Assembly (NCBI GenBank): GCA_002726245.1 | Contig: PBSM01000177.1 | Span: 1-43,376, forward strand | Reading direction: 5' to 3' | DNA length: 43,376 nucleotides | Source of the DNA: Planctomycetaceae bacterium | Lineage (GTDB): Bacteria; Planctomycetota; Planctomycetia; Pirellulales; Pirellulaceae | Shown here: positions 34,304 to 43,376 of the stretch, in pieces | Layout: each line of letters opens with the position of its first letter | Numbering within the stretch: position 1 is the stretch's first letter | Made by a program: the position numbers and the translations under genes | The notes under the pieces: generated by a model | The model's input: only the letters and a program-made list of their open reading frames with translations | The model's database searches: none | What the model was told of the DNA's origin: nothing

Positions 34304-35374
34304 TCACTGGCCGCTCAGTGCAGCGATAGGCGTGCGCACAAAAAACAGGCCTGGGCCGCCGGGTTGATTCGAATCGAGATCGTAAAACAGCGTGCCCAGG
34401 GTTTGCTTATCGAGCTGGACTGTGCGCGGCCAACCGCGTCCGCTGATGCGCCGGCTCGGATTGTAGATCTCGACCGCCCCACGGTCGCTCCACGTTTGGC
34501 CGTCATCACGGGAGACGAGCAGTTCGTAACTCCATTCGCCGTCGACGCCCACACCGTACACGATCGAAGTCAGGACGATCCCATCGTCGTCGAGCACGGT
34601 GAGGTCGTATCCCGCCACGCCAAAGTAGGGCAACGCGTTCATGGCTCGCCACGTCTTGCCGCCGTCGGTCGAGCGCAGCCCGCGCACCGACTTCCCGGGA
34701 CGGCCGACCGGCACCGGCGCGTTGGCTTGCGGCGCGCCGCTGACGATCGTTCCTTTCACCGTGCGGACGATCGGCACCATGCCGTGGTTTCGTCCGTCGC
34801 CAAACGGACGAACCGTGTTGCTCCTGAGATCGAGCACGACTGTCCGGTCGTACAACGGGCAGACCCACCGGTTCTTATCAAGCTCGAGGATCGAGTGCCG
34901 CAGGCAACTGTAGTTCGTATGATCATCGATAGGCAGATCTCGCGGCGGGCTCCACGACTTTCCTTCGTTCTCGCTCAGGCAGTACTGCGGCACGCGCCAC
35001 CGGCGTTCGCCCTCGTGGCGGTAGCAGGACCAGTGCAGCACGATCCGTCCGTCGCGCAATGTCGTCAGCGATCCGGGGTAGATCGAGCAATCCTTGATCA
35101 CCGGGATCACGACGGGCGCCGACCAGGTTCGCCCGCCATCACGCGAACGGCAGAGCAGCAGCTCCTTGCCACCGCCGCCGCTCTTGTTGTAGACCGCCAG
35201 CACGTCGCCACGATGTGTGACACACACCGATGGATGCACGTGTCCGCCGATCACGTCGGCGACACGCACCGGTGCTGACGGCTTCGCACCTTCGGCATGG
35301 GCGTTCCCTGTCCATGTCGCAGAAGCAAGTAAGACACAGATCGACGCAGCGGGGGTTAGCCTTGACATGTTCAA
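34304..35374 (-). CDS. Exported sialidase/BNR-repeat protein
   Basis: A 356-residue protein with a signal peptide (ASICVLLASATWTGNAHA). Four Asp-box-type repeats are visible: SRDGGRTWSAP (about 82-92), SENEGKSWSPP (about 134-144), STDGGKTWRA (about 239-248) and SRDDGQTWSDR (about 287-297), as in six-bladed sialidase propellers. The RIP-type first arginine is not obvious, so it may bind or cleave a sugar other than sialic acid. It is the first gene of the minus-strand run ending with the aminotransferase and faces away from the DJ-1/PfpI gene. Confidence 0.88.
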   Translation of the reverse strand: MNMSRLTPAASICVLLASATWTGNAHAEGAKPSAPVRVADVIGGHVHPSVCVTHRGDVLAVYNKSGGGGKELLLCRSRDGGRTWSAPVVIPVIKDCSIYPGSLTTLRDGRIVLHWSCYRHEGERRWRVPQYCLSENEGKSWSPPRDLPIDDHTNYSCLRHSILELDKNRWVCPLYDRTVVLDLRSNTVRPFGDGRNHGMVPIVRTVKGTIVSGAPQANAPVPVGRPGKSVRGLRSTDGGKTWRAMNALPYFGVAGYDLTVLDDDGIVLTSIVYGVGVDGEWSYELLVSRDDGQTWSDRGAVEIYNPSRRISGRGWPRTVQLDKQTLGTLFYDLDSNQPGGPGLFFVRTPIAALSGQ

Positions 35375-35494
35375 TTCCTCTCAGGTGAGCCTCTGAGTTT
35401 GGTGCTCCTTATCGTACAAGCGCGACGAATGATTACAATTACGCACGGTTTGACATTATTCTCAACCGCCAGTCACCGAATTGTTGAGGCCACC

Positions 35495-36115
35495 ATGAAA
35501 TCCGGGAAATCCGTCATCCACTCGGAAACGGTCGAATCTCCGATTGGAAAGGTCTTGCTGGTCATTGGCGATGCGGCAGAAGTGATCGACACCGTTTACC
35601 CTTTGATGCGGATGCAGGAGGCCGGCTATCAGGTCGTCGTCGCCGGCCCAGATGAACGAACCTACTGCCTCGTGCAACACCAGCGGCCGGAAGGTTGGGA
35701 CATCACTCAGGAAACCGCCGGCTACCAGATTCAGGCCGACATTGCGTTCCGGGACGTCAAGCCCCAAGAGTACGCGGGAATCCTAGTCAGCGGCGGGCGA
35801 GCGCCTGAGTACATTCGTTACGACGAACACCTGCTGAATGCCGTGCGATGGATATGCGAAGCAGGCCGACCGGTTGGTTCTGTGTGCCACGGAATTGAAG
35901 TGCTGGCGATGGCGGATGTCATCCGCGGGAAGCGCATCACCACGGTGCCGAAATGCCGCTTTGACGCGGAGGTTTGCGGCGCGACATACGTCGAGACCCC
36001 GGTGGTCGTGGACGGTCTCCTTGTCACCGCACGAGGCGCTCTCGATGGCTGGCGGTGGATGCTAGAGTTTGTGCGACTCCTGGAGGAGCAACCTACTCAC
36101 CGGGCGGGCGCATGA
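35495..36115 (+). CDS. DJ-1/PfpI family protein
   Basis: A 206-residue cytosolic protein of the DJ-1/PfpI superfamily. It has GKVLLVIGDAAEVIDTVYPL at the start, VVVAGPDER, YAGILVSGGRAPEYIRYDE, and the nucleophile elbow GSVCHGIEVLAMA with Cys131 followed by His132, as in PfpI-type proteins. The region VVDGLLVTARGALDGWRWML matches the family end. The longer frame starts at 35399, but residues before MKSGKSVIHS look non-coding, and ATG 35495 has gagg upstream. Reactions known in the family include peptidase, chaperone and glyoxalase; none can be chosen. It is close to, but not clearly in an operon with, the DUF4838 gene. Confidence 0.88.
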   Translation: MKSGKSVIHSETVESPIGKVLLVIGDAAEVIDTVYPLMRMQEAGYQVVVAGPDERTYCLVQHQRPEGWDITQETAGYQIQADIAFRDVKPQEYAGILVSGGRAPEYIRYDEHLLNAVRWICEAGRPVGSVCHGIEVLAMADVIRGKRITTVPKCRFDAEVCGATYVETPVVVDGLLVTARGALDGWRWMLEFVRLLEEQPTHRAGA

Positions 36116-36220
36116 CTGCTTGTAAGAGAAGACTGTATCCTGTTGTGGAAGACGACGATAAAGCATCAATTGAAATCTGAAGACGTATTAACCGGAGCAG
36201 GCCTCACCTTGGCACCGAAA

Positions 36221-39200
36221 ATGACTCATCAGTTACATCAGCAGAGCGGATTGGCCCTGGGCTTGTTCGTGGTATTGGCGGCCGCTTCGCACGTGTACGC
36301 CGATGGCGAAGGCTTGAAACTCGCGACAGACGGTCGGGCTCAATCCACGATCGTCCTCGCCGAAAAGCCGACGGCCGCAGCACAACTGGCGGCTTTCGAG
36401 TTGCAGTACTACTTGGAGAAAATCTCCGGGGCGAAGCTGCCCATCGTCCGCGAGCCACAGGCGGTTGAGGGCACGGCGATTCTCGTCGGCGATAGCCAGG
36501 CACCCGTGCCCTGGGCTACGCTCACGATGCGTTGGCCGAACAGGAATATGTGATCAAGACCTTCCCGGACGCTCTGCTGCTGATGGGCCATGACGGCCAG
36601 GATTTTTCGACCGTTCGTTATGACGACTACGGCAGTATATACGCAGCCGCCACGAAGCCAATCGGCACGTGCTACGCCGCGCATACGCTTCTGGAAAACA
36701 CGCTGGGTGTGCGGTGGTACTACCCGAGCGAGGAGGTTGGCCAAGTAGCCCCGACCTCGGCCCACGTCGTGGTCAAGAACCTCAACATCCGCCGCCGCCC
36801 GGATGCGCCGGTCCGATCGATCTATCCGTTGTTCATCAATACCGAGCGGCTTTACTTCACCGAGTGGGACCAACCCCAAAAGTTTCAGTCCTCATGGGTC
36901 AATGCGCGGACCAGCCTGCTTTACTGGATACGCAACCGCTTCTGGGGCGGGATGCGGCATAACGCCAACCACTCCTTCAGCTACTACGATCGCGCCTTCG
37001 GCCAGTCGCACCCCGAGTGGTTCAGCAGCAAGAGTTACGTGCGGATGAAGCAGTTGAACTACCAGACGGAGGTTCAACCCTGCCTGACCGCTCCGGGTTT
37101 CGCGGATCAGGTGGTGCAGATCGCACGCGATTACTTTGACGGCAAGCCGGAACCCTTCCCCGGCGCATACCGGTCGGCTACGGGCCACTTCTTTTCAGTC
37201 ATGCCCAACGACAACACCAACATGTGCGGTTGCCCGGAGTGTCGCGCCCAATACCGCAAAGACGTGGGCCCGGATGGTAATGCCGGCCATTACGTCTGGG
37301 GATTTGTCAACCGTGTCGCAAGAGAGGTGAAAAAGACCCATCCTCGCGCGATGATTTCAAACTGTGCCTACTTCAATTACACCAGCCCGCCCCACGGAAT
37401 GATCTTTGAGTCCAACGTCGCCGTCGAATTCTGCAAGTTCTACACCGAGTACTCAAACCGCAACTACCAGGAGCGGGACTACCGTCGCATCGCCGAGTAC
37501 GCTCATCAAAACAACGTCGAGTTCTTCACCACTTGGGAGTATCTCCTGAAACCCCACATCACCGAGTGGGCCTTTCCGTGTCTGGCACCCCACGTTCACG
37601 CCGATGACGTCAGGCGTCTCCACGACATCGACGGCTTCAGGGGAGGCAAGCTCCAATTCCTTTACATGGGTACGTACGCGGGCGATAAAGCCACGGGAGG
37701 GGTTGCCCAGGTCAGCCCGGTGCTGGACTTCATGAACCTCTACTGGCGCATGAAACTCTACGACGACGCTACCCTGGACATCGAGCAGGCCCTCGACGAA
37801 TACTACCGCGCGTTCTTCGGCCCGGGATCCGAGGACATGAAAGCGTTCTACACCGCGATCGAGGATCGCTGGATGACGCTTGGCGGCGGGCACGATTCGC
37901 GCACCTGGTGGGGCAAGCTGGGCACGCCGGAATTCCTGAAAGAGGTCGGCGGTCATATTGACGAGGCTCGCCAGGCCACCGCAGCAGGGACGATTTATCG
38001 CAAGCGGGTTGAACTCATCGACGCTGGCATCCTGCAGCACCTGCTAAAGGCGCGCGTGCGCTACGAGAAGTCGGCGATCTCGGAGCTTGTCCCGTTGGGT
38101 ACAGCCGGTGTGGCACATGCCGGGACCGCGGCCTCACGAGACGACTGGGCTGACGACGCCACGTGGGCTGATGCCCCGGTCAACGAGATTCAAAAGACTC
38201 TCAACAACGAGCCGGTTTCGCAAAAGACGGTTTTCAAGCTGGCGTGGGGCGAGGAACACCTTTATGTCTACGCTCGCTGCCTGGAGCCGAACGTGTCGCA
38301 GATGAAGGCGGACACACTGGACAACGACGTCGGTGGCTTCAGCGATGATTCAATCGAGTTGTTCGTGGATCCCTCAGGAAAGGGCGAGACGTATTATCAG
38401 TTCTGCATCAACAGCCGAGGAGCGGTTTACGACGCGTTGGAGAATCCCACGGCCATCGGAGCCACAGCCACCGTCAGCTGGGATTCTGATATCAAGGTCC
38501 AGACAACTATCGGCAAGGACGCTTGGGAACTGCGCGCGGCGCTGCCGCTGGCGAGTCTGGTGAAACAGCCGCCAAGGCCGGGATCCACTTGGCGGTTCAA
38601 TCTCTGCCGCAACCGCTTTGCCGAGCCGGGCAAGCCCCCGTACTCCGCCTGGTCGCCTACGCCCGCTGGCTTCAGAGACCCAAGGCGGTTCGGAATCATC
38701 ACCTTCAACGCCACCGAGGACCACGGCCGGACGGTGTGGAACTGCGACTTTGAAAGCACAGCGTTTGAATCGCAGTCGGGGGAAAGCCCGCTGATCGGCC
38801 GTGACGGCTGGTATGAAAACACGGCGTACGCCAATCGAGGCTGGGACCGGTCATGGAAGGTCGTTGACCGTGGCGGAAATCGGCTGGCTGCTTGTGACAT
38901 CAATTCGACCTGTCCCAGCGATGTTGTGCCGATGTACGCGGTGCAAGTTTCTCCGGGCGTCGTCTCGGTGGAGGTCGACTTTCGCCGGCTGGCGACGCAC
39001 AATCAACCTGCCCTTGCTGTTACCGCCGCCAACGGCAAAAGAATCGGTTATCTGTACGGCTGGGCCGGCCGGAGCGATCTCGTAGCCATCGAGCAACCCG
39101 GCGACCGGCAGAACTACGGGCACGCGCAGCACGGGCTGAGAGAATTCTCCAAACCGGATCAGTGGTTCGGTCTGAAGCTGGTCATCGATACCGCTCAAAG

Positions 39201-39396
39201 GAACATCACGGGATTCGTCCGAAGCGGCCGCGGCGAGTGGGTCGCGCTGAATAACGAGCCGCTACCATACTACAACCCTGAAGCCGACGGGACGCCGTTG
39301 TTTCTCAGCTTCGGCACTTACAAGCAAAAGACGATCGACAACAACGTCCTGGAAATGGACAACATCCGAGTGATTCAGTTGTCTCGCGATGAGTGA
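36221..39396 (+). pseudogene. Exported DUF4838 protein with carbohydrate-binding-like tail, split by one frameshift
   Basis: Two overlapping frames make a ~1,057-residue protein. Frame one begins MTHQLHQQSGLALGLFVVLA (signal peptide) and runs into a GH67/GH20-like N-terminal fold (LAAFELQYYLEKISGAKLPI). Frame two continues GYAHDALAEQEYVIKTF, then the DUF4838 body (VMPNDNTNMCGCPECRAQYR, LMGHDGQDF). From about 38,180 follows a CBM9-like domain (LYVYARCLEPN, DDSIELFVDPSG, WELRAALPL), and from ~38,750 a LamG-like tail. The switch lies near 36501-36510, beside a ccc run, and fits loss of one base. ATG 36143 would add 26 residues. It could be a pseudogene or a sequence error. Confidence 0.8.
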
Positions 39397-39881
39397 GTGA
39401 CGAGATCATCTCTTTCATGACTGTGGTGTAGGCGTTCAGATACTTCCGCAACCGATCATGTTTGGTAGCGGCCCACGGTCCGACGAGACTCTTGCCCATT
39501 GCTAGTCTGCCCCACGTTATGCGGATCGGCGAGTAAGTTACGAGGTTCGACCCGGCCAAACGTTGGTGGAATCCGCGGCTAGTTTCTTCCGCGTCGTGGC
39601 GTCTGAAACGCCATTCCTGTGCAACAGAGGAAACTCGTCGTAGGTCCGACGGTCCAGTTCGTGGCCGTTCACGCTCGTGCACACGCCTCCCCAATGTTTG
39701 AAAAAAACGGCACCTTGGCCTTTCGGCACTGACGCACCCGGTTCGCCGTTGAAATCTTGTTGCTTTGCGTAGCTTTCAAGTGTTAATAGCATAACGGTCC
39801 TACGTCCGCCTGTTATCCTAAGGCATAACCTACATATGCTGGCGAGCGTCTCATCCCGCGGCGCAGCATGTTAGAATAGAA
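39397..39881. other. Gene-poor stretch containing a DUF5131 remnant
   Basis: About 485 bp between the DUF4838 gene and the second PSCyt gene. The only recognisable content is the minus-strand remnant at 39538-39792. The rest of the stretch shows no coding character and no strong hairpins. Confidence 0.4.
39538..39792 (-). pseudogene. C-terminal remnant of a DUF5131 (phage Gp37/Gp68-like) protein
   Basis: An 84-codon open frame contains AVFFKHWGGVCTSVNGHELD and RRTYDEFPLL. These match the final motif of DUF5131/Gp37-Gp68 proteins (FFFKQWGG...G..LDGRTWDEMP), which are radical-SAM-like proteins of about 250-300 residues, often phage- or island-borne. Nothing upstream in this frame supports the N-terminal domain with its cysteines. 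It is therefore a tail fragment, and a hint of past mobile DNA here. The family pattern is from memory and untested. Confidence 0.55.
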
Positions 39882-39923
39882 GTGGCGCGCCTAGTATTGT
39901 CGTTCCTCGACCTCTCGAACTGT

Positions 39924-42380
39924 ATGTTCCTGCTCAAACCGATGTTCATCGCAATGCTCGCCCTATCGATCGCTGATCTAGCGGCTGGCGACGAGATCGA
40001 TTTTGCTCGCGACATCCGGCCGATCCTCACCGACAACTGTTATCATTGTCACGGCCCGGACGAGGATGCTCGCGAGGCGGATCTTCGGCTCGATACGAAG
40101 GACGGCCTCTTTCGTGTCGTCGATGGTACGGCGGTTGTCAGCCCCGCAAAGCCCAGCGAGAGCGAGATGATCCGTCGCGTGAAGACGAACGACGCGGACG
40201 AACGCATGCCACCGCCGGATGCGAAGCGATCGTTAACGCCAAAGCAAATCGAGCTGCTGACCAAGTGGGTCGAAGCCGGAGCGGTATGGAAGGGGCACTG
40301 GTCCTTCCAGCCAGTAATCCAGCCCGACGTTCCCGACAGCAAGAACGCGATTGACTACTTCGTGCGACAGCGATTAGAGCGCGAAGGGCTGCAGCCTTCC
40401 CCCGAGGCTACGAAAGAGCGAATGCTTCGCCGCGTAACGATCGACCTAACTGGTCTGCCTCCGACGATCGAGGAGATGGACGCGTTTTTGGCCGACGATT
40501 CGTCAAAAGCCTATGAAAACGTGGTCGATCGATTGCTCAACTCGCCGCACTACGGAGAGCGGATGGCGTGGGATTGGCTCGATGCTGCTCGCTACGCGGA
40601 CACCAATGGGTTTCAAGGCGACCGTGAACGCACGATGTGGCCGTGGCGCGACTGGGTGGTGCGAGCCTTCAACAGCAACATGCCCTACGATCAGTTCACA
40701 GTCTGGCAGTTGGCAGGCGACTTGTTACCGGAGGCGACGCTCGAGCAGAAGATGGCGTCCGGCTTTAACCGCAACCACATGATCAACGGCGAAGGCGGCC
40801 GGATTCCGGAAGAGAATCGCATCGAGTATGTCTTTGATCAGATGGAGACGATGGGCACGGTCTGGATGGGACTGACACTGCAATGTGCCCGCTGCCACGA
40901 CCACAAGTTCGACCCGGTGACTCGCCGCGAGTATTACCAACTTTTCGCGTTCTTCAATCAAACCCCTGTCAACGGCGGAGGCGGCGATCCACAGACGGCA
41001 CCCAACATCGCATTCGCCACGCCGGAGCAACAGGCTGAAACCGACAAGCTACATCGCTTGACCGACGAAGCTCGCGCGCTGGTCGAACAAGCGGAGAAAA
41101 CGTTGTTGGAAAAAGCTGGCAGTGAAGCGCCGACGGAAGAGCAACTCCAAAACATCCGCGACATTCTCGCCAAGCCCGTGCTGCAGCGGAACAACGAGCA
41201 GTTTGCCGAGTTGGAGAAGCACGGCGGCAAACATGCTCCCGAATACGCGAAGCTACTCCGCGCGTTTCGCGAGAGCCGCAAGAAACGTGACGAACAACAT
41301 CGTTCCCTCCCACGTGTGATGGTGATGGAAGACATGCCGAAGCCGCGCCGGACGTTCATGTTGACGAAAGGTCTTTACAATCAACCAGGCGAAGAAGTCG
41401 CCTCCAACACTCCCGCGATCTTCCCGCCACTGCCGAGCGACACGCCAAAAAATCGACTTGCGTTGGCGAAGTGGTTGGTTGATTCATCACATCCGCTCGC
41501 GGCGCGCGTCACGGTCAACCGTTACTGGCAGTTGTTCTTCGGAACGGGGCTCGTGAAGACAAGCGAAGACTTCGGCTCGCAAGGTGAAAGGCCTGTGCAT
41601 CCCGAGCTGCTTGACTGGCTGGCCGGAGAGTTTGTGCGGACTGGCTGGAACGTGAAGCAGCTACATAAAACGATCGTGATGAGTGCGACGTATCGACAGA
41701 CGTCGAAATCGACAAGCGAGCAGATCTCACGCGATCCCGACAATCGCTTGCTCGGCCGAGGGCCTCGTTTCCGCATGCAGTCGTGGATGATTCGCGATCA
41801 TGCCTTGGCGGCCAGCGGATTGCTTGTCAGCAGGCGAGGCGGACCGCCTGTGAATCCGTATCAACCTGCGGGTGTGTGGGCGGAAGCGACGTTCGGTAAG
41901 AAAAAGTATCAGCAAGGCAAAGGCGAAGACCTGTATCGTCGCAGCATGTACACCTTCTGGCGGCGGATCGTCGGTCCGACCATGTTCTTCGACGAAGCCA
42001 AGCGGCAGATATGCTCTGTGAAACTTGGCCGCACAAATACTCCGCTGCATGCGCTCACGACGATGAACGATATGACTTACATCGAAGCCGCCCGGGCGTT
42101 GGCTCAGCGGGTGATGAAGTCGTCCGATCAAGACGCGGTTTGCATCGAGACCGCGTTTCGTCTCGCGACATCACGCAAACCGACCGAAGCCGAGCGCGGC
42201 ATCCTGCTTGCAAGGTTTGAACAACTGAAGCAGCAGTACGCCGTCGCGCCAGACCAAGCGAAGCAACTGCTCGCCGCCGGCGATTCACCTCGCGATGAAG
42301 AACTCGATGCGATCGGACATGCGGCGTATACCGGATTGTGTTCGTTGATTCTGAATTTGGATGAGGCACTGACGAAGTAG
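39924..42380 (+). CDS. PSCyt1-DUF1549-DUF1553 c-type cytochrome protein, second copy
   Basis: An 818-residue exported protein (start [20 protein letters not shown]; a GTG at 39882 would add 14 residues without signal-peptide character). PSCyt1: [20 protein letters not shown] with CYHCH at 39-43, and [11 protein letters not shown] with the axial Met. DUF1549: [20 protein letters not shown]. PSCyt2: [12 protein letters not shown] with CARCH at 321-325. A helical, charged coiled-coil-like segment (about 375-480, many Glu/Lys/Ala) precedes DUF1553 ([32 protein letters not shown]). Unlike the 23092 gene it has no F5/8C domain. No DUF1501 gene follows within the window. Confidence 0.94.
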   Translation: MFLLKPMFIAMLALSIADLAAGDEIDFARDIRPILTDNCYHCHGPDEDAREADLRLDTKDGLFRVVDGTAVVSPAKPSESEMIRRVKTNDADERMPPPDAKRSLTPKQIELLTKWVEAGAVWKGHWSFQPVIQPDVPDSKNAIDYFVRQRLEREGLQPSPEATKERMLRRVTIDLTGLPPTIEEMDAFLADDSSKAYENVVDRLLNSPHYGERMAWDWLDAARYADTNGFQGDRERTMWPWRDWVVRAFNSNMPYDQFTVWQLAGDLLPEATLEQKMASGFNRNHMINGEGGRIPEENRIEYVFDQMETMGTVWMGLTLQCARCHDHKFDPVTRREYYQLFAFFNQTPVNGGGGDPQTAPNIAFATPEQQAETDKLHRLTDEARALVEQAEKTLLEKAGSEAPTEEQLQNIRDILAKPVLQRNNEQFAELEKHGGKHAPEYAKLLRAFRESRKKRDEQHRSLPRVMVMEDMPKPRRTFMLTKGLYNQPGEEVASNTPAIFPPLPSDTPKNRLALAKWLVDSSHPLAARVTVNRYWQLFFGTGLVKTSEDFGSQGERPVHPELLDWLAGEFVRTGWNVKQLHKTIVMSATYRQTSKSTSEQISRDPDNRLLGRGPRFRMQSWMIRDHALAASGLLVSRRGGPPVNPYQPAGVWAEATFGKKKYQQGKGEDLYRRSMYTFWRRIVGPTMFFDEAKRQICSVKLGRTNTPLHALTTMNDMTYIEAARALAQRVMKSSDQDAVCIETAFRLATSRKPTEAERGILLARFEQLKQQYAVAPDQAKQLLAAGDSPRDEELDAIGHAAYTGLCSLILNLDEALTK

Positions 42381-42609
42381 TCAAGTACTCTGGTGACAGA
42401 TTGAACTCACGTCGTAGGTGATTCCGACAATCTCCATCGGCAAGAGCGGCCAATCAGCGTAGGCAGCATGATTACGCGGGCCGTTACCTACGAACAACTT
42501 TAGCACCGATCACGCGCACATCAAATGCATCGCTGGTCTGACAAACTGTCTCACTGGTGGTGGTCGTCGAGAGAAAGAGAGTGCGAGGCGTACGCATGCT
42601 TTGGGTTAC

Positions 42610-43206
42610 CTACTCCGGCAGCGTTCGACGAGAAGCCTTGTCGCCGACGATTTGAAACGTCAGGGACTTCTTCGTGTGCTTCATCATCACGTTCACGGCT
42701 TCGCTCCGCAGCCAGCCGTAACGATCTGATGATTGCTCGCGGTAGCTACCGTCGTCCAAGACGTGGATCTCCAACTGTTTGCTGTCGCGGTCGATGACCC
42801 AGACCTCCGGTACCTCAAGTTCAGCATAAAAGCCTAACTTTTCGTACGTCTCATCATTGGGAGAGCGGATCTCCACGGCTACCGTGCAGGGGCCGTGGCA
42901 AAACGCCGACTGGAGGTACTTTCGGTGTGCCCGTCGAAACAACACTACGTCCGGCACGCGGTAATTGTGTACCCAATCCTCATCCGGTGACAATGCGACC
43001 TGATGGTAGACCTTGTTGCCATGATTGGTCGGCATTCAGAACGAACGCAACCAAGTTTCGATCTGTCCTTCGCAGTCCTGATGTTCGACATTCGGCGGCG
43101 GAACCATGTGCAACACTCCTTCCCAAACTTCGTCCCATTGGTCGGCTCCCGAAATTCGCCGTTCCTCCAAGATGTGCTCTGGGACTTCCAACATCACGCC
43201 TCTCAT
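42610..43206 (-). pseudogene. Uma2 family (DUF820) endonuclease-fold gene with in-frame stop
   Basis: In one frame, 43206-42610 encodes a Uma2-type protein of normal length (about 198 codons): MRGVMLEVPEHILEERRISG, a strong SD (aggag) upstream, then DEVWEGVLHMVPPPNVEHQD. A TGA stands at 43036-43038, immediately followed by ATG, and the frame goes on as GNKVYHQVALSPDEDWVHNY, RVPDVVLF, VAVEIRSPNDETYEKLGFYA and VPEVWVID. The PD...E-x-R/K pattern of the PD-(D/E)XK nuclease fold is in the second part. Either the gene is dead, or the TGA-ATG junction allows restart to give the catalytic half alone. Uma2 genes are very abundant in planctomycetes and cyanobacteria. Confidence 0.85.
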
Positions 43207-43376
43207 CGTGGTTCTCCTGGGACTGGATGAAGTGTAGGGTTGTGTCCAAGAAGCATTATGGCATCTATTAGCCATCGTCTCAAACGGGATAAAGCAACAC
43301 TCATTCTGTAAATTCGAGTAGATCGGTTTCGGGGTTTCTACTTGTGGAAGGTGAGGTATTTCATTCCGGTTTCCCA

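Noticed and set aside
33437-35278. 613-codon plus-strand open frame
   Set aside because: It is fully antisense to the CocE-type hydrolase and the sialidase, both of which have strong motifs and signal peptides. The translation is rich in Arg/His/Ala with no domain, typical of a shadow frame in GC-rich DNA.

Overview
The window looks like a piece of a Planctomycetota chromosome, most likely Pirellulales/Pirellulaceae. The evidence is family content: two PSCyt1-DUF1549-DUF1553 c-type cytochrome proteins, two DUF1501 proteins with Tat-type leaders, an NHL-propeller protein and an amidohydrolase with Tat leaders, a DUF4838 protein, a His/Tyr-repeat exported protein, and a typical planctomycete TPR protein (here decayed). 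No rRNA, tRNA, CRISPR array, prophage or intact transposase gene was recognised.

Layout. 1-1500: gene remnants (a HExxH metallopeptidase tail on the minus strand and a broken TPR gene on the plus strand). 1528-2826: an Nramp-fold transporter. 3100-3290: a nested palindrome that looks like insertion-sequence ends. 3359-5697: miaA (minus) diverging from hisE-hisG (plus). 5698-11287: a tight minus-strand run hisF, pilT, a GspE/PilB-like ATPase whose Walker A has lost its lysine, a small membrane protein, and a YiiX-like permuted papain-fold protein. 11440-12700: kelch and sialidase-like remnants. 12708-15478: an Ldh-family oxidoreductase and a solitary DUF1501 gene. 15800-19700: small genes, a 106-bp inverted-repeat element, SMP-30 and SecD-like pieces, a His/Tyr repeat protein and a frameshifted alpha/beta hydrolase. 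19668-26923: a DapA-like aldolase (minus), then plus-strand amidohydrolase, NHL protein, PSCyt protein with an F5/8C domain, and DUF1501. 27094-35374: six minus-strand genes (sialidase, CocE/NonD hydrolase, ceramidase-like hydrolase, SDR, Nramp-like transporter, class III aminotransferase). 35495-43206: a DJ-1/PfpI protein, a frameshifted DUF4838 protein, a DUF5131 remnant, a second PSCyt protein and a Uma2 gene with an in-frame stop.

How it fits together. Two parts look like working modules. The hisF-pilT run joins a histidine gene to a type IV pilus-like retraction ATPase and a degenerate partner ATPase. The 20-35 kb section reads as a heterotrophic set: exported esterases, amidases and sialidase-like proteins, with cytosolic aldolase, SDR and aminotransferase, and the planctomycete-specific cytochrome/DUF1501 surface proteins. 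The rest is rich in decay: I count about ten broken or truncated genes, plus several palindromic repeat families, including three related hairpins placed 5-18 nt behind successive stop codons. Two large genes each carry one apparent single-base deletion beside a G or C run, so assembly error must be excluded before calling them dead.
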